From Oscillospiraceae bacterium (GTDB lineage: Bacteria > Bacillota > Clostridia > Oscillospirales > Ruminococcaceae), in contig WRGW01000111.1 of the NCBI GenBank assembly GCA_009786985.1, positions 1-56,968 on the forward strand: a stretch of DNA of 56,968 nucleotides. The letters run 5' to 3'. The notes beneath the pieces are model-generated. The model ran no database searches. It saw only the letters and a list, made by a program, of their open reading frames with translations, and was not told the origin of the DNA. The first letter of the stretch is position 1. Every line of letters begins with the position of its first letter. The position numbers and the translations under genes were made by a program. This document shows positions 53,741-56,968 of this stretch, in pieces.

Positions 53741-54105
53741 TTAGATTTAGTTTTCCTTTTAGCTTTCTGGGAAGCTCTAATCAAATCATAAGCGTGTCCA
53801 ATCATTCGTTGTAATTCTTCAAAAGGAACATCGCCATCTACATAGACAGTATTCCAATGTTTTTTGTTCATATGCCAGCCTGGTATAACATCGGTATAGA
53901 TGTTACGCAAAAAATCAGCCTCATTCGGTTCACATTTGAGATTTACGAATAGCCGCCCTTCTTTAGACTTATTGCAAATCCCAATCAAAGCAAACATTTT
54001 TTTATTATCTTTATGCCGTATTACAGCGGCGTTCTCATCGAAAGGATAGTCTTCATACACATTAGGCATAGTTAAACAAAGGTCGATTAACTCACGTTTG
54101 GTCAT
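53737..54105 (-). CDS. MmcQ/YjbR family protein
   Basis: MTKRELIDLCLTMPNVYEDYPFDENAAVIRHKDNKKMFALI..VNLKCEPNEADFLRNIYTDVIPGWHMNKKHWNTVYVDG. Confidence 0.88.
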   Translation of the reverse strand: MTKRELIDLCLTMPNVYEDYPFDENAAVIRHKDNKKMFALIGICNKSKEGRLFVNLKCEPNEADFLRNIYTDVIPGWHMNKKHWNTVYVDGDVPFEELQRMIGHAYDLIRASQKAKRKTKSK

Positions 54106-55483
54106 ATACCCCTCCATTAGTGATGAGCGATAAATAAAACTCAAGCATTTTCCTAAAAGCGTCAGTCGAAATACGCTCGTTAATTCCATGAATCGCCTCA
54201 CGGTCTTGCGACGACATAAACATTGGCGAAAATCTATACACATAATCTGTAATTTCAGAATAAAAGCGTGAATCTGTTCTTGCAATCATCAGATATGGGA
54301 TTATTACACACTTACGCTCATCCGTATTCCATGTGATTTTAATCGCAGAGTTAAGCCTTTCCCAACCTTCACCTTCAACGCGCGAAATTTTAGACGGCTC
54401 TAAACTTTCGAGTAGATTCACCTCAACATCAAGCCCACGCAGTGTTTTTTTTATGATTTCGAGAGTTTCTGCCACAGTACTGCCATTTATTACACGAAAG
54501 TTCCCGACTGCACGAATTTCTTCAGGGATTACGTTTTTAGCACTTCCGCCACTAATCAAAGTGACGGCACCAGTAGTTTGAAGTAATGCTCCGATTTCAG
54601 GGACTAATTGCGATACCTTAGGCAAGAGCAGTTTTCGTAGAATAGGGCTTTTGAGTGCTACTTTTACCTTAAATCCAAAATTCCTAATAATCGCACCACC
54701 CATAATTTTAACTGGTTCGCTAATAATCGGCTTAAACGGTTTATCGAGGCGATTGATTACTTTTGCCATTGTAGAAAGTGGATTATGCTTAGTCGGCATA
54801 GAAGTGTGACCTCCTTTACCACGAGTGATAAATTCGACATCCATATAACCTTTTTCGGCGATTCCGATTAGTGCTGTAAGCTCACTACCGCCGACTATGC
54901 TTGCATCAACAATCGCACCGCCCTCATCGACTACTAACATAGGGCTGACTCCACGTTCTTTGAGTAAAGCCGACATAGTAATCGCAGCATTACCAGACGT
55001 TTCTTCATCGCCACCAAAGCACATATAGATATCATAATCGGTAATGTAACCCTGTTCGAGAAGCGTTTCAACACTTTCCATAATCGCACAGAGGGTGCAC
55101 TTTGTATCGAGTGCACCACGTCCGTAAATTTCGCCTTCGCTAATTCCCCCAGTAAAAGGATGGGCTTCCCATTTTTCGTCTTTAGACGCTGGTACTACGT
55201 CAAAATGCGACATAAGCAGAATGCTTTTGCTTGAATCTTTACCTTTTAATCTATACATAAGCCCACCTGGGCTTGTTTGAGTGACTGCTACACGTTCTAA
55301 CTCACATTTAATATGAATATTCGGATAAAGCACTTCAAGTGCTTTTATAAACTTCTCGCACTCTTCAATATTACCATCAACTGTTTCATAAATTAAAAGT
55401 TCGCTAAATCGTGCTACAGCGTAATCAAAGTTAAATTCGATTTTTTTGTTTGAACCACTCTGGTTTGTGGAACTATTGGTCAT
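54092..55483 (-). CDS. M20-family peptidase (carboxypeptidase S / PM20D1-like)
   Basis: LLMSHFDVVPA, IYGRGALDTKCTL, CFGGDEETSGNAAI, KGGHTSMP. Start chosen at MTNSSTNQ. Confidence 0.9.
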   Translation of the reverse strand: MTNSSTNQSGSNKKIEFNFDYAVARFSELLIYETVDGNIEECEKFIKALEVLYPNIHIKCELERVAVTQTSPGGLMYRLKGKDSSKSILLMSHFDVVPASKDEKWEAHPFTGGISEGEIYGRGALDTKCTLCAIMESVETLLEQGYITDYDIYMCFGGDEETSGNAAITMSALLKERGVSPMLVVDEGGAIVDASIVGGSELTALIGIAEKGYMDVEFITRGKGGHTSMPTKHNPLSTMAKVINRLDKPFKPIISEPVKIMGGAIIRNFGFKVKVALKSPILRKLLLPKVSQLVPEIGALLQTTGAVTLISGGSAKNVIPEEIRAVGNFRVINGSTVAETLEIIKKTLRGLDVEVNLLESLEPSKISRVEGEGWERLNSAIKITWNTDERKCVIIPYLMIARTDSRFYSEITDYVYRFSPMFMSSQDREAIHGINERISTDAFRKMLEFYLSLITNGGVYDQT

Positions 55484-56756
55484 TTTTAATACTCTCCGCA
55501 ATCGCTTGAATTTTATCGCTAAACAACTTTGTGCTTTCCCAATCGACTTGGTTGCCATATAATTTTTGCATGACTAACCCATCAGAATCTGGATACCATC
55601 TCGGCATTACACCACCGTAATAAAAACCATGAGCTTTTAGTGCTTTAATCGTCGCCCCGTTATGAGGGCAAGAAAGCGGAACATTAATCGCTAACGATTT
55701 TGTGCCATTAGAACTCGCCTCTTTATCGATTTGTTTAACAACATCATTAATATCAGCACCAACTTCAAGGAAAGTGATTACTACGTATTGCGTCGAAATA
55801 AGTTCGGAATCGTTTACTTCATAAGTAGTCGGATTATTAGGGGCGGTATCAGAAGCATTTCTGAATATACGAGTGGTCACTAGTGGTAAGTCAGAAACCG
55901 CAAACTCGATTTGAGATTTGTATTCGCTCGGCAGGTAGCACCAAAGTGTCGCTTCGCCACGTTCAATGCAAGAACACACACAGCTAATTCGCTCATCGAG
56001 ATTTTGTGTGGTTTCTCCATGACCTTCTCCGTGAGAATGTGCTAAATTCAGCTTTAATGCCGTGTCAATAAACCCACCAGCAATACACGAACGCTGTGAG
56101 TATTTATGGCTAGTAATACTCTCCGAATAAATCACACCACCTTTAAGCTCTTGATTAGAAAGGCAAGAGATTAGTAATTTTGCTACATCAGTTCCACGAT
56201 AATCTGGTGTGACCATAAGCTGTCCTAACTCAAAAGCGTTAGGATTAGGCGAAAGTTTGATTAAAGATATCATACCAGTAGCCTTACCGTCAGTGTTGAC
56301 TGCGATATAAGGATAAACCTCGCCACTTTCGATTTTTGCCCAAAATTCATCAGGATTATAGAGATATTCTGAAGCATATCCTTTGCCATAAATCGACGTT
56401 ACTAAAGCTGGAACTTTAGCAGTTAATTTCTTGGTAATCGGCGATACTACACAACGAGATTTAACTAGCGGGAGTTCGCCGTCATCATCAGACTCGTTAA
56501 TCTCAGTCACTTTTTCGGCTTTGTTCGCAACTTTGCTTTCAACATAAGTACAAATTTTCTTGATTGTGATAAACTTACGGAAATCACGCTCAGGAATTTT
56601 GAAAGAAAAAGTTTCTTCAAAAGCACATACCATGTCGATAAACCCCATTGATTCCATTCGTAAATCATGCAGTAGATTAGTATCTTCGTTAATTTCACTT
56701 GCGAGAGTGCCACTGTATTTAGATACAAGACCTATAATTTTATCAAGTTCATACAT
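55473..56756 (-). CDS. Acyl-carrier-protein domain fused to GNAT acetyltransferase domain(s)
   Basis: N-terminal ACP LLHDLRMESMGFIDMVCAFEETFSFKIPERDF (ES(M) phosphopantetheine site); GNAT ELGQLMVTPDYRGTDVAKLLISCL. Confidence 0.75.
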   Translation of the reverse strand: MYELDKIIGLVSKYSGTLASEINEDTNLLHDLRMESMGFIDMVCAFEETFSFKIPERDFRKFITIKKICTYVESKVANKAEKVTEINESDDDGELPLVKSRCVVSPITKKLTAKVPALVTSIYGKGYASEYLYNPDEFWAKIESGEVYPYIAVNTDGKATGMISLIKLSPNPNAFELGQLMVTPDYRGTDVAKLLISCLSNQELKGGVIYSESITSHKYSQRSCIAGGFIDTALKLNLAHSHGEGHGETTQNLDERISCVCSCIERGEATLWCYLPSEYKSQIEFAVSDLPLVTTRIFRNASDTAPNNPTTYEVNDSELISTQYVVITFLEVGADINDVVKQIDKEASSNGTKSLAINVPLSCPHNGATIKALKAHGFYYGGVMPRWYPDSDGLVMQKLYGNQVDWESTKLFSDKIQAIAESIKNDQ

Positions 56757-56846
56757 ATTTCATTTCCTCCGATTTTTTGGTTCTATTATGTAATGGTGCG
56801 ATAGTAAACCTCCTTGGTAACTAACGCACAGGGGTATTTGACATTA

Positions 56847-56960
56847 CTCCGCAACGAAAGTCTTATCTAATTCGGGCGAACTTCGAGTTGCCTGCTCGTC
56901 GGCAGAGCCACCGACACTGCAACTCTCGTTTTGCGAAGCCCGATTAGGACTTTCGTTGCT
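56847..56960. repeat. R3 structured repeat, copy b (near the window edge)
   Basis: actccgCAACGAAAGTC..CTAATtCGGGC..cgagttgcctgctcgtcggcag..GCCCGATTAGgaCTTTCGTTG. Confidence 0.85.
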
Positions 56961-56968
56961 CAAGATGC

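Noticed and set aside
1-56968. CRISPR array, prophage or integrative element
   Set aside because: No regularly spaced direct repeats, cas genes, integrase or phage structural genes were seen; repeats are dispersed palindromes.

Overview
This is a low-GC, Firmicutes/Clostridia-like chromosomal window, dense with housekeeping genes. Recognisable genes include glnS, dapA/dapB/asd, a tmRNA (ssrA), purM/purN, a U32 peptidase, whiA, secA, cdaA/cdaR, dusB, and rpiB-gatC-purL-gatA-gatB. Further along are ahcY, murC, spoVG, a NUDIX hydrolase, smc, an Elp3-like radical SAM gene, rnc, plsX, trmFO and a gyrA/parC-type subunit. No CRISPR array, rRNA or convincing tRNA was seen. The most interesting material is: (i) several families of short structured intergenic repeats. 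One (R1) can fold as a terminal stem enclosing three hairpins, with compensatory changes between copies; another (R6) is a TATA-R-Y-CG palindrome or half-site found just upstream of several start codons. (ii) purL lodged inside a gatCAB operon, with an identical 28-bp R6 repeat on each side, one copy supplying the PurL C-terminus and stop. (iii) A compact dlt-like operon (Asp/Glu-type racemase, adenylation enzyme, carrier protein, MBOAT) with no dltD. (iv) A SLOG/YpsA-like, transmembrane, extracytoplasmic-domain protein next to a Cys-rich secreted protein. (v) An ACP-GNAT fusion overlapping an M20 peptidase gene. All family calls were made by eye from motifs; no database search was run.
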